A DNA stretch of 64,000 nucleotides from RPQJ01 sp044226195. GTDB lineage: Bacteria; Pseudomonadota; Gammaproteobacteria; Steroidobacterales; Steroidobacteraceae. Location: assembly GCA_044226195.1 (NCBI GenBank), contig JBGAHO010000017.1:1-64000 (forward strand), written 5' to 3'. Of this stretch, positions 33,730-44,070 are shown in pieces. The position numbers and the translations under genes were made by a program. Positions within the stretch are counted from its first letter, which is position 1. Each line of letters starts with the position of its first letter. The notes beneath the pieces are model-generated. The model searched no databases, had not been told where the DNA came from, and worked only from the letters and a program-made list of their open reading frames with translations.

Positions 33730-35066
33730 GCGATGCTCCGCTCGCGCTCGATCCAGCGGCCGCGCAGCGAGTTGGGCAGCGCTTCGGTCACCTGCACGTC
33801 GACGAAGCGGTTGATGAGCGAAGACGGGCCGTCGAAGTTGACCCAGCGGTTGTTCTCGGTGCGGCCCGCGAGCTGGCGCGCGTCGCGCCGGGCCGGCCGC
33901 TCGACCAGCACGCGCTGCACCGAACCGACCATGCCGCGGCTGATCGCGAGCGCCTGCGCGTCGAGCCGGGCCTGCAGCCGCGCGAGCCGCTGCTGCTTCT
34001 CCTCGCGCGCGACATCGTCGGGCAGCGAGGCCGCCGGCGTGCCGGGCCGACGGCTGTAGATGAAGCTGAAGCTCTGGTCGAAACCGACGTCCGCCACGAG
34101 GTCCATCGTGGCCTCGAAGTCGCGCTCGGTCTCGCCGGGGAAGCCGACGATCAGGTCGGTCGAGATGCTGATGTCGGGTCGCACCTCGCGCAGCCGGCGC
34201 AGCTTCTGCTTGTACTCGAGCGCCGTGTGGCCGCGCTTCATCAGCGCCAGCACGCGGTCCGAGCCGCTCTGCACCGGCAGGTGCAGGAAATTGGCGAGCT
34301 TCGGCACGTCGCGATAGGCCTCGATCAGGCTGTCGCGGAACTCGACGGGGTGCGAGGTGGTGAAGCGGATGCGCTCGATGCCCGGCACTTCGGCGACGAA
34401 ATAGATGAGCGCGGCGAGGTCGGCATGGCCGGCGCCCGGCATCTCACCGCGATACGCGTTGACGTTCTGGCCGAGCAGCGTCACCTCGCTGACGCCCTGC
34501 GCCGCGAGCCCGCGGACTTCGGCCATCACCTGCGCGAGCGGCCGGCTCACTTCCGCACCGCGCGTGTAGGGCACGACGCAGAAGGTGCAGTACTTGCTGC
34601 AGCCTTCCATGATCGAGACGAACGCCGACGCGCCGCGCACCGACGGTGCCGGCAGGTGGTCGAACTTCTCGATCTCCGGGAAGCTGACGTCCACCACCGC
34701 GCGGCCGTGCGCCTTCAGGTCGGCGATCATCTCGGGCAGGCGGTGGATGGTCTGCGGTCCGAACACGAGGTCGACGAAGGGCGCGCGCTCGGCGATGCCC
34801 TCGCCTTCCTGGCTCGCGACGCAGCCGCCCACGCCGATGATCACGTGCGGGCGGCGCTGCTTGAATTCGCGCCAGGTGCCGAGGTACGAGAACACCTTCT
34901 CCTGCGCCTTGTCGCGCACCGAGCAGGTGTTGAGCAGCAGCAGGTCGGCCTCGGCCGGGTCGTCCGTCGGCTCGTAGCCGCCCGCCTCACGCAGCACGTC
35001 CGCCATGCGGGCGGAGTCGTACTCGTTCATCTGGCAGCCGAAGGTGCGGAGATGGACGCGCGGCAC
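33726..35066 (-). CDS. miaB: tRNA-2-methylthio-N6-dimethylallyladenosine synthase
   Basis: Radical-SAM methylthiotransferase acting on i6A37 of tRNAs. 446 residues. The auxiliary cluster Cys are in RTFGCQMNEYD, NTCSVRDKA and GVGGCVASQEG; the radical-SAM CxxxCxxC is GCSKYCTFCVVPYTRG near 155-162. The TRAM domain forms the C-terminus (about 380-440). Start GTG at 35066. It precedes ybeZ-ybeY-corC-lnt, the same order as in E. coli. ssb lies 11 bases upstream in the same direction. Confidence 0.97.
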
Positions 35067-35077
35067 GGCTCGTCCGC

Positions 35078-35548
35078 TCAGAACGGGATGTCGTCGTCGA
35101 AGTTGTCGGGCTCGGGACCGCGCGGGGCCGCGCCACGATCACCGCCGCCACCGCCGCCCGACGGGGCCATGCGCGGCTCGCTGCGCGACTCGGTGCCGCC
35201 GCCGCCACCGCCGCGGCCGCCGAGCATCTGCATCTCGTTGGCGTTGATCTCGGTGGTGTAGCGGTCGCGGCCTTCCTTGTCCTGCCACTTGCGGGTGCGC
35301 AGCTTGCCCTCGATGTAGACCTGCGAGCCCTTCTTCAGGTACTCGGCCGCGATCTCCGCGAGCCGGTCGTACATGACGATGTTGTGCCACTCGGTCTGTT
35401 CGCGCTGCTCGCCGGTCTGCTTGTCCTTCCAGGACTCGGACGTGGCGATGCTGAAATTGGTGACCGCCTTGCCGTTCGGCATGTAGCGGGTCTCGGGATC
35501 CTTGCCGAGGTTGCCGACGAGGATGACTTTGTTGATGCCGCGTGCCAT
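35078..35548 (-). CDS. ssb: Single-stranded DNA-binding protein
   Basis: 156 residues. OB fold (about 1-110) with VILVGNLGKDPETRYMPNG, WHNIVMYDRLAEIAAEYLKKG and WQDKEGRDRYTTEI, then a Gly/Ser linker and the acidic tip DDDIPF that docks partner proteins such as RecO, PriA and exonuclease I. Start ATG at 35548. A TAAAAT -10 lies at 35578-35583 on the minus strand with a poor -35. Near uvrA through the MFS gene, the arrangement seen in Pseudomonas, but not directly divergent from uvrA. Confidence 0.98.
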   Translation of the reverse strand: MARGINKVILVGNLGKDPETRYMPNGKAVTNFSIATSESWKDKQTGEQREQTEWHNIVMYDRLAEIAAEYLKKGSQVYIEGKLRTRKWQDKEGRDRYTTEINANEMQMLGGRGGGGGGTESRSEPRMAPSGGGGGGDRGAAPRGPEPDNFDDDIPF

Positions 35549-35628
35549 GGGGTCACATCCGTTGGGAAAGGCCGGGAATTTTACGGCACCGGGGGCCCGG
35601 GCGTTAACGTGAAACGGGCCCGAGCGGG

Positions 35629-36798
35629 TTATTTCGCCGGGCGGCCGAGCGTCCGGCCGGCCAGGGCGGCCCAGAACACGGCCATGACGGCACTGCCCCA
35701 GAACACGCCTGGGTTGCCGAAGACTGCCAGCAGCCGGCCGCCGACGAAGCCGCCGGCGGCGATGCCGAGCGTCTGGGCGACCGAGAAGACCCCCAGGGCG
35801 GCGCCGCGCTCGGCCTGCCCCGCGGCCAGCGTGAGCAGGGCCGGCAGCCGGGCCTCGAGGTAGTTGAACACGGCGAAGAACAGGGTCAGGGCCGTGAGCA
35901 CCGCCCACAGGTGCAGGTGATCGGCGCCGAGCAGGGCCTCGGACAGGCCGAGCAGCAGGATCGCCCACAGGAACAGGGCGCCCGCCCCGGCCGAGCGGTC
36001 GGTGCGCATCACCAGCGGGACCGTGCCGACGATCGAGGCGAGGAACACGCCGAGGTAGACCTTCGAGTGCTCCGCGCTCGGGATGGCCAGTTCGTCGCGC
36101 ATCACCATCGGCACCGACATGAAGGTCGAGGTCATGATGAAGTGCAGCGCGAAGATGCCGAAATAGAGCCAGGCGAGGTCGCCACGGACGGCGATCTGCA
36201 GCAGCTCGCGCAGGGTGCGGCCGTCCGTGCCGCCGTGGCGCTCGGGTTCGGCCGGCACGGCGAGGTGCAGCACCGCGATGCCGGCCAGGGCCAGACCCAG
36301 CATGACGACGAAGATGCCCGGCACGCCGATGCGGGCGTCGAGGACGGGCGCCAGCACCAGCGCGGCGACGAACGACAGCCCGATGCTGATCCCGACGATC
36401 GCCATGGCTCGGGTGCGCACCTCGGAGCGGGTCAGGTCGGCCAGCAGTGCCGTGACGGCCGCCGAGACCGCGCCGACGCCCTGGACGGCCCGCGCGATCG
36501 CCACCCAGACCAGGCTGTGCGCCAGCGCGCCGATCAGCGACCCGATCGCGAACAGTGCGAGGCCCGCCGTGATCAAGGGCTTGCGCCCGATGCGGTCCGA
36601 CCAGGCGCCGAACGGCAGCTGGAATATGGCCTGCGTCAGGCCGTAGGCGCCCATCGCCACGCCGAACATCTGCGGGGAGTAGTCGGGCAGGCTGCGGGCG
36701 TACAGCGCCAGCACCGGCAGGGGCAGGAACAGCCCGAGCATGCGGGAGGCGTAGATGCCCGCCAGGGCGGCAACGGAGCGGCGCTCCGGGCCCGTCAT
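35629..36798 (-). CDS. Major facilitator superfamily transporter, YajR-like
   Basis: 389 residues with about 12 membrane spans. The loop 2-3 signature FGAWSDRIGRKP and the motif IARAVQGVGAVSAAVTALLADL are MFS antiporter hallmarks. It resembles the YajR group but lacks YajR's cytosolic C-terminal domain. Substrate unknown. Start ATG at 36798. Divergent from uvrA, sharing a 108-base control region with a LexA-like box, so it might respond to DNA damage; the uvrA-MFS-ssb order is conserved in Pseudomonas. Confidence 0.88.
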   Translation of the reverse strand: MTGPERRSVAALAGIYASRMLGLFLPLPVLALYARSLPDYSPQMFGVAMGAYGLTQAIFQLPFGAWSDRIGRKPLITAGLALFAIGSLIGALAHSLVWVAIARAVQGVGAVSAAVTALLADLTRSEVRTRAMAIVGISIGLSFVAALVLAPVLDARIGVPGIFVVMLGLALAGIAVLHLAVPAEPERHGGTDGRTLRELLQIAVRGDLAWLYFGIFALHFIMTSTFMSVPMVMRDELAIPSAEHSKVYLGVFLASIVGTVPLVMRTDRSAGAGALFLWAILLLGLSEALLGADHLHLWAVLTALTLFFAVFNYLEARLPALLTLAAGQAERGAALGVFSVAQTLGIAAGGFVGGRLLAVFGNPGVFWGSAVMAVFWAALAGRTLGRPAK

Positions 36799-36855
36799 GC
36801 CCGGCTTGGGGGTGGAGTCTCGCGAGCGGATAGGTTTTGCCTCGGTCGGTCGGCG

Positions 36856-36871
36856 CTGCCTATATTAGCAG
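36856..36871. promoter_or_regulatory. LexA-like SOS box at the uvrA promoter
   Basis: CTGCCTATATTAGCAG fits the CTG-N10-CAG LexA consensus with an AT-rich centre. It overlaps a TATATT -10 at 36861-36866; a TTGCCT -35-like hexamer lies 18 bases upstream at 36837-36842. Binding of LexA would block uvrA transcription directly. UvrA is a classic SOS gene, which supports the call; no lexA gene is in the window. Confidence 0.7.
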
Positions 36872-36906
36872 GCTGCCCACCCGGCACTCTTCGTCCGACG
36901 GAACAG

Positions 36907-39734
<2,828 letters not shown>

Positions 39735-39735
<1 letters not shown>

Positions 39736-39770
39736 GGGACATTCCTCTTTTTCGAAATTGGGGACATTCC
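39735..39770 (+). repeat. GGGGACATTCC repeats downstream of uvrA
   Basis: First copy 39735-39752 begins with the G of the uvrA TAG. A second direct copy starts at 39760 with a varied tail (GGGGACATTCCTCCTATT). The first pairs perfectly over 17 bases with the minus-strand copy at 39792-39808, giving a hairpin with about a 39-base loop. Confidence 0.88.
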
Positions 39771-39791
39771 TCCTATTCCGCGCGGCGACGG

Positions 39792-39855
39792 AAAAGAGGA
39801 ATGTCCCCATTTATTCGGAGCGTCGCCATCGATGCAAAGAATAGTCAGTGTCCCC
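39792..39855 (-). repeat. Inverted GGGGACATTCC repeat and partial copy
   Basis: Minus-strand copy at 39792-39808 (GGGGACATTCCTCTTTT) and a degenerate GGGGACACTGAC at 39844-39855. Unlike the other gaps, the facing lipoprotein gene stops about 60 bases away and has its own intrinsic terminator between. Confidence 0.8.
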
Positions 39856-39860
39856 AAATG

Positions 39861-39890
39861 AAAAGGGCGGGGCCTCGCGGCACCCGCCCT
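39861..39890 (-). terminator. Intrinsic terminator of lipoprotein gene 1
   Basis: Arms AGGGCGGG at 39864-39871 and CCCGCCCT at 39883-39890 with an 11-base loop; on the minus strand the stem is followed by TTTT. The same 8-bp arms occur in the terminator of the paralogous lipoprotein gene at 41031-41066. Confidence 0.8.
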
Positions 39891-39916
39891 CGTGCGCGTC
39901 TCGCGCGCCGGCGCGA

Positions 39917-40294
39917 TCAGTGCTTGGCGGCGTCCTGGATCTTCTCGCCCGCCTTCTCGACGGCCGCACCCGTCGCCGCCGCGGCATCCTTCGCCGCATC
40001 CCCGGCCTTGGCGGCCGCGTCCTTCGCGGCATCGCCCGCCGCAGCCGCGGCATCCTTCGCCGCGTCACCGGCCGTCTGCGCGGCATCGGTCGCCGCCGCC
40101 GCCGCCGCGTCCCCAGCCGCTGCCGCCGCATCGCCGGCCGCATCGACAGCCTGGCCCGCCGCGTCGGTGGCCTTGTCCGCAGCCGCCGCCGCCTGCGCGG
40201 CCGCATCGGCCGCCGCCGAGGTGTCTTCCTTCTTGGCGCAACCGGCCAGGGCCAGCGTGGCGAGGGCGGCAGCAAGCACGAGCTTCGAATCCAT
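39917..40294 (-). CDS. Alanine-rich lipoprotein with LEA-like 11-residue repeats (paralogue 1)
   Basis: 125 residues. Signal peptide MDSKLVLAAALATLALAGC gives a lipobox LAGC with Cys19, then AKKED. The Asp directly after the Cys+1 region is not at position +2 (which is Ala), so export to the outer membrane is likely. The rest is over half Ala with a pattern for an amphipathic helix; three 11-mers AGDAAKDAAA(A/K) run at 75-85, 86-96 and 97-107, like group 3 LEA proteins, and the end is EKAGEKIQDAAKH. A paralogue lies at 41096-41422. Start ATG at 40294 behind AGGAGAA. Function unknown; a helical envelope or stress-protection role is a guess. Confidence 0.82.
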   Translation of the reverse strand: MDSKLVLAAALATLALAGCAKKEDTSAAADAAAQAAAAADKATDAAGQAVDAAGDAAAAAGDAAAAAATDAAQTAGDAAKDAAAAAGDAAKDAAAKAGDAAKDAAAATGAAVEKAGEKIQDAAKH

Positions 40295-40449
40295 GAGCGT
40301 TCTCCTGAACTGCGTGATCGATCCCGGGTTCCCGGGGGATGGGCGGTCGCGCCGGTCGGTCGGCCACCGGAAGCGCCGTTGACCCCAGTCTCGCCAACGC
40401 GGCGGTCGCTGGGAACGGCCGCAAGCGTCGGCGTTCGGCGACAAACCGG

Positions 40450-40971
40450 TCAGCCGGGTCGCGGGGCGGTCCGGGCGTCGATGCGGAAGCGATGGCGCAC
40501 TTCGCCGCCGAGGCGCGTCTCGACGTACCGGCCGCCGGTCAGGCGCCCGATCACGCGGCGCCAGAACAGCAGCGCGGGCGGATTGCGCTCGTCCTCCACC
40601 ACCTCCCATTCGCCGGCGAACCGGTTGAACAGCAGGTAAGCGGCACTCGCGCCCACCCCGCGGCGGCGGGCGGATGGGGCGACGAAGAATTCGGCCATGC
40701 GGAAGTCGGCGCGCGGGCGGCCGGCAAGTGGAGGACGCGTCACCAGGGCGAAGCCGGTGCGCTCCCCGCCCTGCAGGATGACGAACGGATGGGAGGCGGG
40801 ATCGGTGAACCAGCCGGCGAGAAACTCGTGCTCGCGGGCCTGCCACTCGCCGAGGGCCGGGAACAGGCCGCTGCGCGATGTGGACAGTTCGGACAGGTAG
40901 TCGCGGTAGAGCGCCCGCACCCACTCGCGGTCGTCCTTCGAGGATCGGGCGTCGCGGATCGTGACTGCCAC
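40450..40971 (-). CDS. GNAT-family N-acetyltransferase
   Basis: 173 residues. The acetyl-CoA binding loop is FFVAPSARRRGVGASAAYLLF near 95-115 (R/Q-x-x-G-x-G/A form), after a MAEFFV strand. GFALVTRPP and the C-terminal RYVETRL strand complete the fold. It resembles predicted acetyltransferases that act on small molecules or proteins; substrate unknown. Start ATG at 40971. It is placed between the two paralogous lipoprotein genes, all leftward, with a terminator upstream of it. Confidence 0.82.
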   Translation of the reverse strand: MAVTIRDARSSKDDREWVRALYRDYLSELSTSRSGLFPALGEWQAREHEFLAGWFTDPASHPFVILQGGERTGFALVTRPPLAGRPRADFRMAEFFVAPSARRRGVGASAAYLLFNRFAGEWEVVEDERNPPALLFWRRVIGRLTGGRYVETRLGGEVRHRFRIDARTAPRPG

Positions 40972-41030
40972 GGTCGTCGACCAGCCTCCTGCTGGCGTCG
41001 GGCGCGTCGCGCCCGGGGATCGGGGCCTCA

Positions 41031-41066
41031 GGAAAGGAAAGGGCGGGCCCTTGCGGGACCCGCCCT
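41031..41066 (-). terminator. Intrinsic terminator of lipoprotein gene 2
   Basis: Arms AGGGCGGG at 41040-41047 and CCCGCCCT at 41059-41066, with further inner pairing CCC/GGG; followed on the minus strand by a T-rich run (TTTCCTTTCC). The arms equal those of the terminator at 39861-39890. Confidence 0.8.
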
Positions 41067-41095
41067 GTCCGTTTCAGCTTGCGCTGAGAAGCAGA

Positions 41096-41422
41096 TTACT
41101 GCTTCGGCGCCTCAGCCGGGGCGGCCGGGGCGGCAGCGGCAGCGGCGTCCGTGGCGGCCTGGCCAGCGGCAGCAGCGGCGTCGCCGGCAGCAGCGGCGGC
41201 GTCCGTCGCGGCGCCCGCAGCGGCATCACCGGCGGCGGCAGCGGCGTCCGTGGCAGCCGTGGCGGCCTGGTCGGCAGCCTGGGCAGCGGCGTCGGTCGCC
41301 TGGCTGGCAGCAGCGGCGGCGTCCGTCGCGGCGGCTTCCGGAGCGGCAGCCTCTTCCTTCTTGGCGCAGCCGGCCAGGGCCAGGGCGGCGAGGGCAGCGG
41401 CGAGTGCGAGCTTCGAGTTCAT
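41096..41422 (-). CDS. Alanine-rich lipoprotein (paralogue 2)
   Basis: 108 residues. N-terminus MNSKLALAAALAALALAGCAKKEE is nearly the same as paralogue 1, with Cys19 as the lipidation site. The body repeats ATDAAAAAGDAA-like units, more Ala-rich and more acidic than paralogue 1, and ends in a Pro-rich APAAPAEAPKQ. No catalytic motif. Start ATG at 41422 behind GGGGTATACAC, a modest ribosome site. The upstream 241 bases to pepQ hold no other gene; a weak TTGCAT-16-TAATCG promoter is possible. Confidence 0.8.
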   Translation of the reverse strand: MNSKLALAAALAALALAGCAKKEEAAAPEAAATDAAAAASQATDAAAQAADQAATAATDAAAAAGDAAAGAATDAAAAAGDAAAAAGQAATDAAAAAAPAAPAEAPKQ

Positions 41423-41663
41423 GTGTATACCCCAGAGTCTGAAAAAAGGACGATTAGGAACATCGGCTACCGATGCAACCGGAGGGCGGACCCTCGATCG
41501 ACCGGCTTGCGGGAATGCATTCTAGGACCGGGGTCGAGGCAGGGAACCGGGCAAACTGTCTGTGTTTAGCGACAAAGCCGGCGGGGCGCGCCGCGCGGGG
41601 GTGAATCGGGCGGCCGGCTTGGGCAAGATTGCGCCTCCTCCTCCATCGCCGGGGCCCACGCGC

Positions 41664-42989
41664 ATGGCTGCCACGCTCGACTCCACGTTCGCCGACCACC
41701 TCGCGACGGTGCAGGCCCGCACCACCGCCGCGCTCGCGGCGCACCGCTACGACGGCCTCGTGATCCACTCGGGCCGGCCGCGCGATCACTTCCTCGACGA
41801 CCACGCGCCGCCCTTCAAGCCGAACCCGCACTTCCTGTGGTGGGCGCCGCTGCTCGATGCGCCCGACAGCTTCGTGCGCTACGTGCCGGGGGAGCGGCCG
41901 CGGCTCGTGTTCCACCAGCCGGCCGATTACTGGCACAAGCCGCCGACGGTGCCCGACGCGGCGTGGCTGCAGTGCTTCGACCTGCACGTCGTGCGCACGC
42001 CGGGCGAGGCGCGTGCCCTGCTCGGCACGGCCGGTCGGCGCATCGCGTACGTCGGCGAGTGGCAGGACGAGTTCGGCGACTGGGGTTTCGCGGGCGCGAA
42101 CGCGCAGCCGCTGCTCGACCATCTGCATTTCGGCCGCGCGGTGAAGACGCCCTACGAACTCGAGTGCATGCGCCACGCCTCCGTGCTCGGCGCGCGCGGA
42201 CACGTGGCCGCAGAAGAGGCCTGGCGTGCGGGCGCGTCGGAGTTCGAGACGCACCAGGCCTACTGCTCCGCCGCTGGCCTGCGCGAGCAGGAACTGCCGT
42301 ACGGCAACATCATCGCGTTCGGGCCGGGCGCGGCGGTGCTGCACTACCAGCAGTTGCAGCGCGAGCGCGACGTGCCGCGACGCAGTTTCCTGATCGACGC
42401 GGGCGCGCAGGTGCGCGGCTACGCCAGCGACATCACGCGCACCTACGGCGACGGCGACGCGGAGTTCGGCGCGCTCGTCGCGGCGATGGAAGATGCGCAG
42501 CAGGCACTGTGCGCGGCCATTCGCGCCGGTACCGATTACCGCGAGGTGCACCTGCAGGCGCACTGGCTGATCGCGGGCGTGTTGCAGCGCGCGGGCCTCG
42601 TGACGTGCAGCCAGGAGACGGCCGTGGCGGAGCACGTGTCGAGCGTGTTCTTCCCGCACGGCATCGGCCACCTGCTCGGACTGCAGGTGCACGACGTGGC
42701 GGGATTCGCGCGCGACGTGACGGGCGCGACGATCCCGAAGCCCGACGGCCACCCCTACCTGCGGCTCACGCGCACGCTCGAGCCGGGGTTCGTGGTCACC
42801 GTCGAACCGGGGCTCTACTTCATCGACCTGCTGCTCGAGCAGGCGCGCGCGGACGGCCGCGGCCGCCACATCCGCTGGGACGCGGTGGAGCGACTGAAGC
42901 CGTTCGGCGGCATCCGCATCGAGGACGACGTCGTGTGCACGACCGGCGCGCCGGAGAACCTCACGCGCGACGCGTTCGCCTCGCTCTGA
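41664..42989 (+). CDS. pepQ: Xaa-Pro dipeptidase (peptidase M24, PepQ-like)
   Basis: Cleaves dipeptides with C-terminal proline; E. coli PepQ also acts on some organophosphates. 441 residues, close to the E. coli 443. The pita-bread fold metal ligands are visible: Asp in FLIDAGAQ and YASDITRTY, His in PHGIGHLLGLQVHD, Glu in VVTVEPGLYF and Glu in GIRIEDDVV. Start ATG at 41664 gives a good family N-terminus; the frame remains open to 41562 without support. Convergent with mscL. Confidence 0.95.
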   Translation: MAATLDSTFADHLATVQARTTAALAAHRYDGLVIHSGRPRDHFLDDHAPPFKPNPHFLWWAPLLDAPDSFVRYVPGERPRLVFHQPADYWHKPPTVPDAAWLQCFDLHVVRTPGEARALLGTAGRRIAYVGEWQDEFGDWGFAGANAQPLLDHLHFGRAVKTPYELECMRHASVLGARGHVAAEEAWRAGASEFETHQAYCSAAGLREQELPYGNIIAFGPGAAVLHYQQLQRERDVPRRSFLIDAGAQVRGYASDITRTYGDGDAEFGALVAAMEDAQQALCAAIRAGTDYREVHLQAHWLIAGVLQRAGLVTCSQETAVAEHVSSVFFPHGIGHLLGLQVHDVAGFARDVTGATIPKPDGHPYLRLTRTLEPGFVVTVEPGLYFIDLLLEQARADGRGRHIRWDAVERLKPFGGIRIEDDVVCTTGAPENLTRDAFASL

Positions 42990-43020
42990 GGACGGGGGCG
43001 CGGCGCGTCCCCGGTCCTTG

Positions 43021-43038
43021 AAAAAGAGGAATGTCCCC
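43021..43038 (-). repeat. Single GGGGACATTCC repeat at mscL stop
   Basis: Minus-strand GGGGACATTCCTCTTTTT whose first G is the last base of the mscL TAG. No facing copy at the pepQ end. Confidence 0.85.
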
Positions 43039-43427
43039 TATTTCTTCAGCAGGTCGCGGATCTCGGTCAGCAGCTTGATGTCCGCGGGCGTCTCGGGCGC
43101 AGCGGCGGGCGGCGGCGGGGTCTTGAGTTTGTTGATGGCGCGGATCGCCATGAAGATCGCCGCGGCGATGATCACGAAGTCGAAGATCGACTGCAGGAAC
43201 ACGCCGTACTTGATCACCACCGGCGCGCCCTTGGGGTCGGTGCCGAGCGTGGCCACCAGGTCGGTGAAATTCACCCCGCCGACGAGCATGCCGAGCGCGG
43301 GCGTGATCACGTCGCCCACGAACGACGAGACGATCTTGCCGAAGGCCCCGCCGATCACGACACCGACTGCCATGTCGATGACGTTGCCCTTCATCGCGAA
43401 TTCCTTGAATTCCGTCAGCATGCCCAT
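43038..43427 (-). CDS. mscL: Large-conductance mechanosensitive channel MscL
   Basis: Homopentameric inner-membrane channel that opens under osmotic downshock. 129 residues. N-terminal LTEFKEFAMKGNVIDMAVGVVIGGAFGKIVSS covers the S1 and gate helix; second span is FDFVIIAAAIFMAIRAI (about 80-97); the cytoplasmic bundle ends LLTEIRDLLKK. Start ATG at 43427 behind GGAG; a second ATG two codons on is also possible. Independent of rplQ, whose terminator precedes it. Confidence 0.97.
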   Translation of the reverse strand: MGMLTEFKEFAMKGNVIDMAVGVVIGGAFGKIVSSFVGDVITPALGMLVGGVNFTDLVATLGTDPKGAPVVIKYGVFLQSIFDFVIIAAAIFMAIRAINKLKTPPPPAAAPETPADIKLLTEIRDLLKK

Positions 43428-43503
43428 TGTCGTCACTCCCGTTGACTCGTTGCAGAGGTCGTCACCACCCCCGATCCGACCTTAGGCCACCCCTCGCCAA
43501 AAG

Positions 43504-43529
43504 AAAAGCCGGGCAACGGCCCGGCTTTT
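43504..43529 (-). terminator. Intrinsic terminator of the alpha operon
   Basis: An 11-bp stem (AAAAGCCGGGC, loop AACG, GCCCGGCTTTT), followed by more T on the minus strand. It closes the ribosomal cluster 27 bases after rplQ. The A/T flanks make it symmetric, so it could also act in the other direction. Confidence 0.92.
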
Positions 43530-43556
43530 CGTGTCAAGCGAAGCTGACGTCCGCGC

Positions 43557-44060
43557 TCAGGCGGCTGCCTTCTTCTTGCGCGGCGCGCGCGCCTTCTTCT
43601 CGGCGGCGGGCGCGGCGGCTTCCGCTTCCGGCGCCGCCTTCTTCTTGCGGGCCTTCGGCTTCTTCTCGCCTTCGTCGGCCTTCGGCGCCTCGGCGGCCGG
43701 AGCCGCGCGATCGACCAGCGCCATCAGCGCCATGTCGGCGTTGTCGCCGGCGCGGGTCGCCATGTGCAGGATGCGCGTGTAGCCGCCCGGACGCGCCTTG
43801 AAGCGCGGGCCGAGGTCCTCGAACAGCTTGGTGACGACTTCGGCGTCACGCAGCTTCGAGAACGCGCGGCGGCGGTTGGCCGGGCTGTCCGCCTTGCCGA
43901 GCGTGATCAGCGGCTCGACGTAGCGGCGCAGTTCCTTGGCCTTCGGCACCGTCGTCCTGATGGTCTCGTGGCGCAGCAGCGAGGCCGCCATGTTGCGCAG
44001 CATCGCCCAGCGGTGCGGGGTGTTGCGGCTCAGCTGCCGCCCGGAAAGTCCGTGTCTCAT
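43557..44060 (-). CDS. rplQ: 50S ribosomal protein L17 with Lys/Ala-rich tail
   Basis: 167 residues. The conserved domain (1-118) begins MRHGLSGRQLSRNTPHRWAMLRNM and contains TTVPKAKELRRYVEPLIT. The roughly 48-residue C-terminal tail is rich in Ala, Lys, Glu and Pro with basic runs (KARKKK, RAPRKKK) and goes beyond the about 127 residues of E. coli L17. Last gene of the alpha operon, ten bases after rpoA. Confidence 0.96.
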   Translation of the reverse strand: MRHGLSGRQLSRNTPHRWAMLRNMAASLLRHETIRTTVPKAKELRRYVEPLITLGKADSPANRRRAFSKLRDAEVVTKLFEDLGPRFKARPGGYTRILHMATRAGDNADMALMALVDRAAPAAEAPKADEGEKKPKARKKKAAPEAEAAAPAAEKKARAPRKKKAAA

Positions 44061-44070
44061 GATTCTCTAC

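Noticed and set aside
39917..41422. Alanine-rich lipoproteins as antifreeze proteins
   Set aside because: The 11-residue period fits LEA-like amphipathic helices, and the Thr spacing of type I antifreeze helices is missing.
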